A stretch of 6,903 nucleotides of DNA from an uncultured Cytophagaceae bacterium (GCA_903837305.1 CAILUB010000341.1:1-6903), one strand, 5' to 3'. Positions 1-6,823 are shown, counted from the first letter of the stretch. The notes: a model not told the origin generated them from the letters alone. Made by a program: numbers and translations.

Positions 1-97
1 GTACGGTACCTACTTCTTCTAATTCTGCGACAGTTTTAGCTTGGGATAATTGTTCCCTTAAAATTGCTGAAACTTCGTCTGGTCTTACTGATGCCAT
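1..97 (-). CDS. atpA: F1F0 ATP synthase subunit alpha, N-terminal fragment (runs off left edge)
   Basis: Reading the minus strand from the ATG at 97 gives 32 codons beginning MASVRPDEVSAILREQLSQA and continuing through an AELEEVGTV stretch. This is the characteristic N-terminus of the alpha subunit, where the first helix contacts the delta subunit and leads into the beta-barrel domain. Alpha is the non-catalytic nucleotide-binding subunit of the F1 head on the cytoplasmic face of the inner membrane. Only about 6% of the usual ~520 residues is present, so Walker motifs cannot be checked. No Shine-Dalgarno sequence precedes the start, as is usual in Bacteroidota. The gene is transcribed away from the FKBP gene, and atpH, its usual upstream neighbour, is not directly upstream. 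The identification rests on strong recognition of a short conserved segment. Confidence 0.9.
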   Translation of the reverse strand, partial: MASVRPDEVSAILREQLSQAKTVAELEEVGTV

Positions 98-153
98 ATA
101 AACTGGAGGGTTTATTGATTTTTACTAATTTATTTTGAATCAAATTTCGGGTG

Positions 154-161
154 CAAAATTA
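154..161 (-). promoter_or_regulatory. Candidate -7 promoter element for atpA
   Basis: The minus strand reads TAATTTTG here, a full match to the Bacteroidota -7 consensus TAnnTTTG. It would place transcription start near 146-150 and give atpA an untranslated leader of about 50 bases. No TTG or TTTG lies at the usual 17-23 base spacing upstream, so the -33 half is missing or degenerate and the call is tentative. Confidence 0.4.
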
Positions 162-197
162 GCTATGAAATTTGAATAATCCCATGATTTAACAAAA

Positions 198-224
198 AAA
201 AAGTCGATAATCATAAGACTTTTT
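198..224. repeat. AT-rich inverted repeat (8-bp arms, 11-base loop)
   Basis: AAAAAGTC at 198-205 is exactly reverse-complementary to GACTTTTT at 217-224, with an 11-base spacer. A transcript reading plus would have a short stem followed by few extra U residues. Because it lies between two divergent 5' ends, a terminator role is unlikely. An operator dyad or chance in AT-rich DNA are the alternatives. Confidence 0.35.
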
Positions 225-337
225 GAAGAATCGAGAATGGGGTGGTAATTGACGCTTGTTAAATGCGGTTAAAATTCTTGAAAAAAAGGCAATTTTGCTT
301 AACTTCGAATCTTTGATTAGAAAAAATAAAACATCTT

Positions 338-1087
338 ATGAAATTTAAAATTATAGCCATCCTAACTTGCCTTGTGTCTATATCAGCTTTGGCACAAACA
401 AAGACTAAACCTAAACCTACCACAAAACCTAAGTTAACTGTTTCAGTGACGAGAGTTCCAATTAAGGAATTCGCTAATCAAGTGGATTCTGTTTCCTATG
501 CAGTGGGCGTGTTAGTTGCACAAAACTTTAAGTCTCAAAAAGTGACTTTAAACCCCGCGATGGTTGCAAAAGGCTTCGAAGCGGCAACTCAAGGGGCAAC
601 TTTGAAAATGACGGAGCAAGAGTGTCAAAACATTGTTCAATCTTACATGATGAAGAGTCAAGAGGCTCAAGCTTTAGAGCAGTCTAAGCAGTTTTTGCCT
701 AATAAAGAGGCTGGAGAGAAGTTTTTAGCTGAAAATAAAAAGAAAGATTCCATCATCGTGACCGAATCAGGTTTACAATACAAAATTATCAAATTGGGAA
801 CGGGTCCTAAGCCGGTCTTAACGGATAAGGTGAAAACACATTACCACGGGACATTGATCAATGGAGAAATATTTGATTCATCCGTACAGCGTGGTGAGCC
901 TATCACTTTCCCGGTGAGTGGCGTCATTCAAGGCTGGGTTGAAGCCTTGCAATTAATGCCCGTTGGTTCTAAATTCAAGTTATTTGTTCCTCAAAATTTA
1001 GCATATGGTGTACGTGGAGGGGGACAAGCAATCAAGCCTTATTCTGCTTTAATTTTTGAAGTGGAGTTATTAGAGATCGAAAAGTAA
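338..1087 (+). CDS. Secreted FKBP-type peptidyl-prolyl cis-trans isomerase (FkpA/Mip-like)
   Basis: This 249-residue protein should catalyse prolyl isomerisation in the periplasm or at the envelope. Residues 1-19 form a Sec signal peptide (two early Lys, a hydrophobic stretch, cleavage after A-L-A19). A Lys/Pro/Thr-rich linker follows at about 21-35. Residues ~48-140 resemble the helical FKBP N-terminal dimerisation domain (D-S-V-S-Y-A-V-G, then a Q/K/E-rich helix). Residues ~145-249 are the catalytic FKBP domain. Its pocket residues appear intact: Y169, F179-D180, V196-I197, W200, Y223 and F240. The usual I-P-P loop reads I-K-P. The Mip/FkpA domain layout and length fit. C11 sits in an ILTC context that is a poor lipobox. 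The ATG has no Shine-Dalgarno sequence but is the first Met giving a complete signal peptide. The gene heads the tight cluster, with prc four bases downstream, which suggests a shared role in envelope protein quality control. Confidence 0.92.
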   Translation: MKFKIIAILTCLVSISALAQTKTKPKPTTKPKLTVSVTRVPIKEFANQVDSVSYAVGVLVAQNFKSQKVTLNPAMVAKGFEAATQGATLKMTEQECQNIVQSYMMKSQEAQALEQSKQFLPNKEAGEKFLAENKKKDSIIVTESGLQYKIIKLGTGPKPVLTDKVKTHYHGTLINGEIFDSSVQRGEPITFPVSGVIQGWVEALQLMPVGSKFKLFVPQNLAYGVRGGGQAIKPYSALIFEVELLEIEK

Positions 1088-1091
1088 ACCT

Positions 1092-3197
1092 ATGAAGAAG
1101 ATACTTCCTATTTTCATTCCGCTTTCCTTATTGGTAGTTTGGTATATGCATGGTTCTAACCTGCAAACTCAGATGAGTTACCAAGAGGGTGATTTACAAC
1201 CATCTGCTCTGCAACGCAAAGTAGAAAGCAAAGTCTTTGAGATTTTAAGCAATTACCATTACCGCAAGGTTCCGGTGAATGATTCTTTGTCTTCTAAGAT
1301 TTTTGACTCGTATATCAAGCAATTAGACCCTAATAAGGTGTTCTTTTTAGAAGAGGACATGAAGGAAATAGAAAAGTATCGTTTCACCATAGATGAAGCG
1401 CTGAATTTAGGTGATCTAACATCGGCCTTTCAGATTTACAATAGGTATCAAAAGCGGATGAAAGAGCGTTATGCCTTTATTCATGCGCAATTAGATAAGC
1501 CTATTGACTTTACAGTCGATGAAACGTATCAGCCTAACCGGGAGAAAGCTACCTGGGCGAAGTCGGAGGCAGAGTTAAATGATTTTTGGCGTAAAGATTT
1601 AAAACGTCAATTATTAGACTGGAAAATTGGAGGGAAAGCGGATACAACGTCTGTGCGTGAATTAAAAGAGCGCTACAAACGTACGGAGAAATACATTGCT
1701 AAGACAAAGTCTGAGGATGTATTCCAGGTTTTCATGAATGCCTACACAGAAAGTATCGATCCACATACGACGTATATGATTCCGAAGGCAGCGGAGGAAT
1801 TTAATAAGGATATGGCCCAAAGTTTTGAAGGAATTGGGGCAACACTTCGTTTAGATGGTGATTATGTAGGTATCGTTGATTTGGTACCTGGCGGCCCAGC
1901 TTATCGAAGTAAGCAAGTTAATCCAAAGGACCGAATCGTAGGTGTAGCTCAAGGAGAGGATGGAAAGTTTGTCGATATCATCGGTTGGTTTACAGATGAC
2001 GCTGTGAAGTTAATTCGTGGTCCTAAAGGTACAGTTGTCCGTTTAAAGATTTTGCCCGCTTCTGGTGTAACAGGTTCTCCTACCACGGAGGTACGCATTG
2101 TGCGCGAGAAGATTAAATTAGAAGAGCAAACGGCTAAGAAAGAGATTTTGTTCCAAAAACAAGGAGACAAAACGGTAAAAATTGGATTAATCACCATCCC
2201 TATGTTCTACCGGGATTTTGAAGGGGCACGGAATAATGAAGCTGGATTTAAATCGACATCGGCAGACGTGCGTAAGTTCTTGTTAGAATTCAAAAAAGAG
2301 GGCATAGATGCTTTATTGATTGATTTAAGAAACAATGGTGGTGGATCTTTAATCGAAGCGGTTGATTTGACAGGCTTGTTTATTGGTTCAGGTCCTGTGG
2401 TTCAACGCAAAGAATCAACAGGTCAAATCACGCAAGAAAACGATGAGAATCCGGAATTAGTTTATGATGGCCCAATGGCGGTTTTAATTAATCGTTTCTC
2501 TGCATCCGCATCAGAGATTTTTGCAGGAGCCATTCAAGATTACCAGCGTGGCATTATTGTAGGAGAACAAACGTACGGTAAAGGAACGGTTCAGAGTGTC
2601 TTAGATTTAAGCCGTTTTGTTCGTTCTGAAAAAGAAAATCCAGGCGTTTTAAAGATTACTTTAGAGAAATTCTACCGTGTGACAGGAAGCTCAACTCAGC
2701 ACAAAGGGGTAAGTCCAGATTTCGCGTTACCCTCTGCTTTCTCTGCGGAGGAGTTTGGTGAAAGTTCACAACCGAGTGCTTTGCCTTGGGATATGATTCG
2801 TTCGACGACGTTTACGAAGACAGGAAAAGTGAATCCTGCGACGGTTAAGACCTTGCAAGTGGCTTTCCAAAATCGTTTAAAAACAAAGCCTGAATTGTTA
2901 AAATTGAAAGAAGATCTTGTACGTTGGAAGAAATTAAAGGAAACGAATTCGATTGCCTTGCAATTTGATAAGCGCAAGAAGGAATTAGATGACCAAAAGA
3001 AAAAGCCAGATGAGACTTCAGCCGTGATGGAAGCGATGGCAGGAGCAGTGGCTACCGATTCGGATGGTAAAATCGTGGAGTCGAAAGAAAAAGATAAGCA
3101 CGCGAAAGATGCGTATTTGAAAGAAACACAGCAGATTATCGCGGATTGGTTGAAAGGACCCGTAGCGCCAGCGGTGAAAGCAGTTGCAAAAAAATAA
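1092..3197 (+). CDS. prc: Carboxy-terminal (tail-specific) processing protease, S41 family
   Basis: This 701-residue periplasmic serine protease of the Prc/Tsp type degrades or trims proteins from their C-termini. Residues ~5-22 are a hydrophobic signal peptide or anchor. Residues ~35-235 match the Tsp N-terminal helical domain, including the typical QLDPNKVFFLEED segment. A PDZ domain spans ~244-325 (SFEGIGA, then IVDLVPGGPA). The S41 peptidase core spans ~360-545, and a Lys/Glu-rich C-terminal region (~555-695) matches the family's C-terminal domain. The catalytic Ser-Asp-Lys set can be placed by the spacing known from E. coli Prc: S472 in SASASEI, D483 in IQDY and K497 in YGKGTVQ, with the same +11 and +25 offsets. 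Nothing essential is missing, so the enzyme should be active. Length fits the long Prc class rather than the shorter CtpA class. The start is four bases after the FKBP stop. The stop shares a base with the next start (TAATG), indicating translational coupling. Confidence 0.96.
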   Translation: MKKILPIFIPLSLLVVWYMHGSNLQTQMSYQEGDLQPSALQRKVESKVFEILSNYHYRKVPVNDSLSSKIFDSYIKQLDPNKVFFLEEDMKEIEKYRFTIDEALNLGDLTSAFQIYNRYQKRMKERYAFIHAQLDKPIDFTVDETYQPNREKATWAKSEAELNDFWRKDLKRQLLDWKIGGKADTTSVRELKERYKRTEKYIAKTKSEDVFQVFMNAYTESIDPHTTYMIPKAAEEFNKDMAQSFEGIGATLRLDGDYVGIVDLVPGGPAYRSKQVNPKDRIVGVAQGEDGKFVDIIGWFTDDAVKLIRGPKGTVVRLKILPASGVTGSPTTEVRIVREKIKLEEQTAKKEILFQKQGDKTVKIGLITIPMFYRDFEGARNNEAGFKSTSADVRKFLLEFKKEGIDALLIDLRNNGGGSLIEAVDLTGLFIGSGPVVQRKESTGQITQENDENPELVYDGPMAVLINRFSASASEIFAGAIQDYQRGIIVGEQTYGKGTVQSVLDLSRFVRSEKENPGVLKITLEKFYRVTGSSTQHKGVSPDFALPSAFSAEEFGESSQPSALPWDMIRSTTFTKTGKVNPATVKTLQVAFQNRLKTKPELLKLKEDLVRWKKLKETNSIALQFDKRKKELDDQKKKPDETSAVMEAMAGAVATDSDGKIVESKEKDKHAKDAYLKETQQIIADWLKGPVAPAVKAVAKK

Positions 3198-3997
3198 TGA
3201 AATCGCTGACGGATGTATTGCAGGAGTCTTCGCAGCTGGTTCGAGAGACCGGCCAATGGATTCTGCAGCAATCATCTGAGTTTACGAGTTCAGACATTAT
3301 ATATAAAGGGACAAATGATTTAGTTTCCTTTGTGGATCAACAGGCGGAAGCGAAATTAAAGCAAGGACTATCAGCCATTTTCCCTGAGGCCAGATTTATT
3401 GCGGAGGAAACTTCATCGAATTATTCAGAAGTAGGGGAGGGTTACTATTGGGTGATTGATCCCTTAGACGGTACTACTAATTTCTTGCATAAGCTGCCGG
3501 TATTCGCTGTTTCAGTAGGGTTAATATTGAATAAACAGCCTATTCTAGGTTTGATTTATGAGCCTAATCGCGATGAATTATTTACCGCGGTGAAGGGACA
3601 CGGGGCGCATTTGAATGGTAAGCCTATTCAGGTGTCACCAGAAAATTCAATGGCTAAATCCTTACTAGCGACCGGTTTCCCTTACTATGATTTCACTTAC
3701 CAAGATCGTTATTTAGATTTGTTGAAGGAACTAATGCGTTCTTCGCATGGTTTAAGACGGATGGGAGCCGCAGCCATTGATTTAGCTTATACAGCTTGCG
3801 GTCGCTTTGAAGGCTTTTTTGAGGCTAATTTGAAGCCTTGGGATGTTGCAGCTGGTAAAATAATTATTGAAGAAGCAGGAGGGAAGGTTACAAATTTTTC
3901 AGGTGGCCAAGAGGTGATTTTTACGGGTGAAATTATTGGAGCAGGCCCTATATTCTCAGAATTTTTAAGAACTTTGCAGTCCAAGTGGTTTGATTAA
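3197..3997 (+). CDS. Inositol-monophosphatase-family phosphatase (SuhB/IMPase-like)
   Basis: This 266-residue cytoplasmic Mg2+-dependent sugar or inositol phosphate phosphatase has the usual IMPase length. All metal-site motifs are visible. E70-E71 lie in FIAEET, D88 and D91 in WVIDPLDGTTNF, and D216 in KPWDVAAG, followed by EEAGG. The early GTNDLVSFVDQQAE segment is the family's N-terminal motif. These residues line up closely with human IMPA1 E70, D90, D93 and D220. The start is the ATG at 3197, which overlaps the prc stop as TAATG. An in-frame ATG at 3146 would add 17 residues inside prc that have no family counterpart. The physiological substrate is uncertain: myo-inositol 1-phosphate, another sugar phosphate, or 3'-phosphoadenosine phosphate are possible across this superfamily. 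The WVIDPLDGTTNF form favours the IMPase/SuhB branch over CysQ. The next gene starts one base after the stop. Confidence 0.93.
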   Translation: MKSLTDVLQESSQLVRETGQWILQQSSEFTSSDIIYKGTNDLVSFVDQQAEAKLKQGLSAIFPEARFIAEETSSNYSEVGEGYYWVIDPLDGTTNFLHKLPVFAVSVGLILNKQPILGLIYEPNRDELFTAVKGHGAHLNGKPIQVSPENSMAKSLLATGFPYYDFTYQDRYLDLLKELMRSSHGLRRMGAAAIDLAYTACGRFEGFFEANLKPWDVAAGKIIIEEAGGKVTNFSGGQEVIFTGEIIGAGPIFSEFLRTLQSKWFD

Positions 3998-3998
3998 T

Positions 3999-4163
3999 AT
4001 GGAAAACGGGATCATCTTTCTGGTATTTGCAGCGGCACTCGTTTATTTAGTTCGCCTGGTTTACAGTCAGTTTTGGGGAAACAATGCAGGGAATTGTGCC
4101 AAAGGCTGTGGAACTTGCGCAGCTTCTACCACTATCGATAAAATGAACAGTGAAAGAAGCTAA
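3999..4163 (+). CDS. Small Cys-rich one-helix membrane protein, FeoB-associated-like
   Basis: This 54-residue ORF begins one base after the phosphatase stop and runs to TAA at 4161-4163. Residues ~4-23 form one hydrophobic helix (GIIFLVFAAALVYLVRLVY) preceded by a short acidic N-terminus. A soluble tail follows with a cysteine cluster, NCAKGCGTC, giving C33, C37 and C40. One helix followed by a Gly/Cys-rich tail is the pattern of the FeoB-associated Cys-rich membrane proteins (Pfam FeoB_associated), thought to be linked with ferrous iron uptake. No feoA or feoB is in this window, so that role is family-based inference. The three cysteines could bind iron or another thiophilic metal. The tight placement between two clear genes, with the next gene starting 14 bases before its stop, argues that the ORF is real. 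I chose the ATG at 3999 because it immediately precedes the helix and abuts the upstream stop. Confidence 0.78.
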   Translation: MENGIIFLVFAAALVYLVRLVYSQFWGNNAGNCAKGCGTCAASTTIDKMNSERS

Positions 4164-5901
4164 TTCCGGTAAGACATTTGATTTTCAGATTATTAAACGG
4201 TTATATGGCTTTATTCTGCCTTACCGTTTTCGTTTTTGGTTTCTTGTTTTTTTGATCCTCTGTATGGCAGGTATTTCTCCTGTCGTTCCTCTTTTAATTC
4301 GGTATACCTTAGATAATTATTTAGGACTCACATTTCAATCTGATTTGCTGCGAATGCTAGGCTGGATGTTAGGCGCCTTATTCTTGCAAACAGGTTTACA
4401 ATTTTCTACCTCCTACTTAGCGGGCTACTTAGGCCAAACCGTCATTCGTGACATACGTATACAATTGTATGAGAAGATCGTTAATCTTCGTTTGGCCTTC
4501 TTTGACGCAACTCCCATTGGGCGTTTAGTGACGAGAACGGTTTCGGACATTGAGACATTAAATGATGTTTTTTCAGAAGGCCTAGCCTCTATCGCTGGTG
4601 ATTTACTGCAGTTATTCTTGATTTTAGGGGTCATGTTTTACGCAGATTGGCGATTAACTTTAATCATCATAGCGACCGTTCCTTTTATGGTTTTTTCTAC
4701 TTATGTTTTTAAGGAATACATTAAGAAGTCGTTTAATGAAGTTCGGACGGCTGTCGCTAATTTAAATTCCTTTGTACAGGAACATATTTCTGGCATGTTG
4801 ATTGTCCAAATGTTCCATGCCGAAAAACAAGAATTAGCGAAATTCAACCGCATTAACGAAGAGCACCGAGATGCCAATATTCGCGGTATTTTGGCCTATT
4901 CAGTCTTTTTTCCTGTGGCTGACGTCATCGCGGCCATCGGAACTGGATTGGTGGTATGGGCGGCGTCGACCTACATTGTGAAGGAGGAGATGGGAGTGGG
5001 GACCTTGACCGCGTTCATTATGTTTATTAACTTGTTTTACCGACCTATTCGTATGCTGGCTGATCGCTTTAATACCTTACAAATGGGTATTGTGTCGACA
5101 GAACGTATATTGACGCTCTTAGATTCGACGGATTATATCCAAAATAACGGCACCATTCAGGCGGATCACATCGATGGTAAAATTGAATTTTCGGATGTCA
5201 CTTTCGCTTACCAAGAGCCAGAATGGGTCGTTAAAAACGTGAGTTTTACCGTGGAAGCTGGAAAAACTTGTGCGATTGTGGGAGCGACTGGTGCGGGGAA
5301 ATCGTCCATCATCGGTTTATTAGGACGATTATATGATTGCCAGGGCGGTGAAATCAATATCGATGGCGTTCCATTGACCTCTTATGAAATAGGCTCTCTG
5401 CGCAAAAATATCGCCGTGGTTTTGCAAGATGTATTCTTATTTAGCTCCTCTATCGCGTACAATATTCATCTAGGGGACGACTCCATCACGAAGGATAAGA
5501 TGGAGGAAGCTGCGAAAGCGGTGGGTGTCCACGATTTTATTCTTTCTTTGCCGGGGGGCTATGATTATGAGGTTAAGGAGCGTGGCGCTACCTTAAGCGT
5601 GGGACAAAGGCAATTGATTTCGTTTGTGCGTGCTTTGGTCCATAATCCGAAGATTATTGTACTAGATGAAGCCACCTCCTCCGTGGATTCTGAGACAGAA
5701 GTCTTGATTCAGCAGGCGATTTCAACCCTAATGAAAGGACGCACGGCTGTGGTGATTGCTCATCGATTGTCAACCATCCGAAATTCGGATCAAATTTTAG
5801 TATTGGATAAAGGAGAAATTAAAGAACGGGGAACCCAAGAGGAATTAATGGCAACGAACGGTTTATATGCACAACTCTATCATTTACAATTCAGAAAATA
5901 A
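4150..5901 (+). CDS. ABC exporter half-transporter, fused permease and ATPase (MsbA/LmrA-like)
   Basis: This 583-residue inner-membrane protein should dimerise and use ATP to export a lipid, drug or peptide-like substrate. The transmembrane domain covers ~25-310 with hydrophobic segments near 29-50, 68-93, 147-165, 168-187, 247-277 and 283-300. The nucleotide-binding domain covers ~345-583 with every motif intact: Walker A GATGAGKS at 378-385, Q-loop Q426, signature LSVGQ at 482-486, Walker B IIVLDE ending in D506-E507, D-loop SSVD, and H538 in AHRLST. The length is normal for a half-size type IV exporter. The start is GTG at 4150. An in-frame TGA at 4144 lies just upstream, and the next Met (about residue 39) is inside the first membrane helix, so GTG is the only sensible choice. 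It overlaps the Cys-rich gene by 14 bases, which implies coupled translation. Substrate and partner are unknown; a homodimer is most likely as no second half-transporter is adjacent. Confidence 0.94.
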   Translation: MKEANSGKTFDFQIIKRLYGFILPYRFRFWFLVFLILCMAGISPVVPLLIRYTLDNYLGLTFQSDLLRMLGWMLGALFLQTGLQFSTSYLAGYLGQTVIRDIRIQLYEKIVNLRLAFFDATPIGRLVTRTVSDIETLNDVFSEGLASIAGDLLQLFLILGVMFYADWRLTLIIIATVPFMVFSTYVFKEYIKKSFNEVRTAVANLNSFVQEHISGMLIVQMFHAEKQELAKFNRINEEHRDANIRGILAYSVFFPVADVIAAIGTGLVVWAASTYIVKEEMGVGTLTAFIMFINLFYRPIRMLADRFNTLQMGIVSTERILTLLDSTDYIQNNGTIQADHIDGKIEFSDVTFAYQEPEWVVKNVSFTVEAGKTCAIVGATGAGKSSIIGLLGRLYDCQGGEINIDGVPLTSYEIGSLRKNIAVVLQDVFLFSSSIAYNIHLGDDSITKDKMEEAAKAVGVHDFILSLPGGYDYEVKERGATLSVGQRQLISFVRALVHNPKIIVLDEATSSVDSETEVLIQQAISTLMKGRTAVVIAHRLSTIRNSDQILVLDKGEIKERGTQEELMATNGLYAQLYHLQFRK

Positions 5902-5912
5902 ACGTATCTTTG
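5883..5912 (+). promoter_or_regulatory. Candidate promoter for bamD (TATCTTTG -7 element)
   Basis: TATCTTTG at 5905-5912 is an exact match to the Bacteroidota -7 consensus TAnnTTTG. It sits in the 18-base gap between the ABC transporter stop and bamD. Eighteen bases upstream, inside the last codons of the transporter gene, lies TTTA at 5883-5886, one mismatch from the -33 TTTG. Transcription would start within a few bases of the bamD ATG at 5920, giving a leaderless or nearly leaderless mRNA. It would give bamD expression independent of the upstream cluster. Confidence 0.68.
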
Positions 5913-5919
5913 CGGGCTT

Positions 5920-6810
5920 ATGAATTTGAAAAATAAAATATTAATTGCTTTAATCGCCTTAATTGGTTTAAGTGCGTGTGGAAAGTTTGAAAAATTCAGA
6001 AAGAACGCCAGCGTTCCTTCAAAATACAAAGCTGCACTAGATTATTTCAAAAAAGAGGAGTTTGATAAAGCAGGAATCCTTTTTGATGAGGTTTTGCCCT
6101 TATTAACAGGTGATTCTACTCAAGAGATGGCCACTTTTTATCAAGCCAAATGTGACTTTGAATTAGGTAATTATACAGTAGCAAATGCCCATTTTAAGCG
6201 TTTTTCGGAAATTTTCTCCCGCTCTGAATTCGCAGAGGAGTCAATCTACATGGCTGCCTTTTCTTTGTACAAAGATTCTCCTACATTCAATCTCGATCAA
6301 ACAGGTACTTTATCTGCCATTAATGAATTGCAGAGTTATCTGAATAATTATCCTGACTCAAAATACCGCGAAGATTGTAGTATTATGATTAAGGATTTGC
6401 GTAAAAAGTTAGAGAAAAAAGCCTACGAAAAGGCAAAGCTTTATAACAAAACTTCGCTTTTCAACATTGCTTCGTTGAAGTCAGCTGTTATTGAAATTAC
6501 AAATTTCCAACGTGACTTCCCGGATTCAGATTATAATGAGGAGATGGCCTATTTAAAGGTGGTTTCACAATATGAATTAGCTAAGAGTACGGTTGAATAC
6601 AAGCAAAAAGAACGGTATGAAGATGTGGTTAAATTCTATTTAGAATTTATCGATAAATATCCTCAGAGTGCGTATTTAAAAACGGCTGAAAAATGGTATT
6701 CAGATAGCCAAGGTGAAGTAATTCGAATCGCCAAACTAGAAGCGGAATACAAGGCAATGCAAGAAAAAGAGAAATCGAATACTTCGAAAATTGCCACGAG
6801 CCCTCAATAG
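5920..6810 (+). CDS. bamD: Outer membrane assembly lipoprotein BamD (TPR repeat)
   Basis: This 296-residue lipoprotein is the expected partner of BamA in the complex that inserts beta-barrel proteins into the outer membrane. Residues 1-20 form a lipoprotein signal peptide: basic start, hydrophobic Ile/Leu/Ala core and lipobox L17-S18-A19-C20, so C20 would be lipidated. The rest is helical with TPR-like units. KYKAALDYFKKEEFDKAGILF (~35-55) is the canonical BamD first repeat (the last residue is approximate), followed by a unit near 73-90 and later repeats closing on YPDSKY (~144-149), FPDSDY and YPQSAY. These Tyr/Phe-Pro-x-Ser-x-Tyr turns are typical of the family. The C-terminal ~35 residues are a charged helix and a Ser/Thr-rich tail. 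The length is somewhat above E. coli BamD (~245) and normal for Bacteroidota. It is followed by rpoZ, a common arrangement in this phylum. Its own promoter likely lies just upstream. Confidence 0.9.
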   Translation: MNLKNKILIALIALIGLSACGKFEKFRKNASVPSKYKAALDYFKKEEFDKAGILFDEVLPLLTGDSTQEMATFYQAKCDFELGNYTVANAHFKRFSEIFSRSEFAEESIYMAAFSLYKDSPTFNLDQTGTLSAINELQSYLNNYPDSKYREDCSIMIKDLRKKLEKKAYEKAKLYNKTSLFNIASLKSAVIEITNFQRDFPDSDYNEEMAYLKVVSQYELAKSTVEYKQKERYEDVVKFYLEFIDKYPQSAYLKTAEKWYSDSQGEVIRIAKLEAEYKAMQEKEKSNTSKIATSPQ

Positions 6811-6823
6811 TATTTCTTAAAAA

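Larger units (their letters stand above)
98..337. other. Divergent intergenic region between atpA and the FKBP gene
   Basis: This is 240 bases of AT-rich sequence between two genes that point away from each other, so it should hold both promoters. I see no plausible small gene and no RNA gene. It contains a good -7 match for atpA on the minus strand (154-161), an AT-rich inverted repeat (198-224), and two one-mismatch -7 matches facing the FKBP gene: CAATTTTG at 290-297 and AATCTTTG at 308-315. Neither of the latter has a TTG at the expected distance upstream, so the FKBP start site is unresolved. Confidence 0.6.

Noticed and set aside
198..224. Reading the AT-rich dyad as a Rho-independent terminator
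   Set aside because: It lies between two divergent 5' ends where no transcript should terminate, and the stem is short and mostly A-T.
359..370. Possible lipobox (I-L-T-C11) in the FKBP signal peptide
   Set aside because: Thr at -1 breaks the usual Gly/Ala/Ser rule and the hydrophobic core continues past the Cys to a good signal peptidase I site after A19.
1949..2197. An 82-codon minus-strand frame inside prc
   Set aside because: It lies wholly opposite the PDZ-to-peptidase region of Prc and shows no domain.
2481..2580. Possible catalytic defect in Prc
   Set aside because: S472, D483 and K497 keep the exact spacing of the E. coli Prc triad, so the protease looks intact.
3146..3196. An upstream ATG that would lengthen the phosphatase by 17 residues
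   Set aside because: The extra residues lie inside prc and do not resemble IMPase N-termini. The ATG at 3197, coupled to the prc stop, gives the normal family length.
2696..3271. A 191-codon open frame on the minus strand opposite the 3' end of prc
   Set aside because: It is antisense to the well-supported C-terminal region of Prc and the phosphatase start. Its translation is rich in Phe/Ser/Cys with no recognisable domain, as expected from the complement of Lys/Glu-rich codons.
3018..3275. An 85-codon minus-strand frame across the prc/phosphatase junction
   Set aside because: It is a shadow of the sense genes, with low-complexity Cys/His/Phe content and no motif or independent start signal.
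3787..3984. A 65-codon minus-strand frame inside the phosphatase gene
   Set aside because: It is opposite the conserved WDVAAG/EEAGG end of the IMPase and has no features of its own.
4425..4634. A 69-codon minus-strand frame inside the exporter gene
   Set aside because: It is opposite the transmembrane domain, short, and without a recognisable motif.
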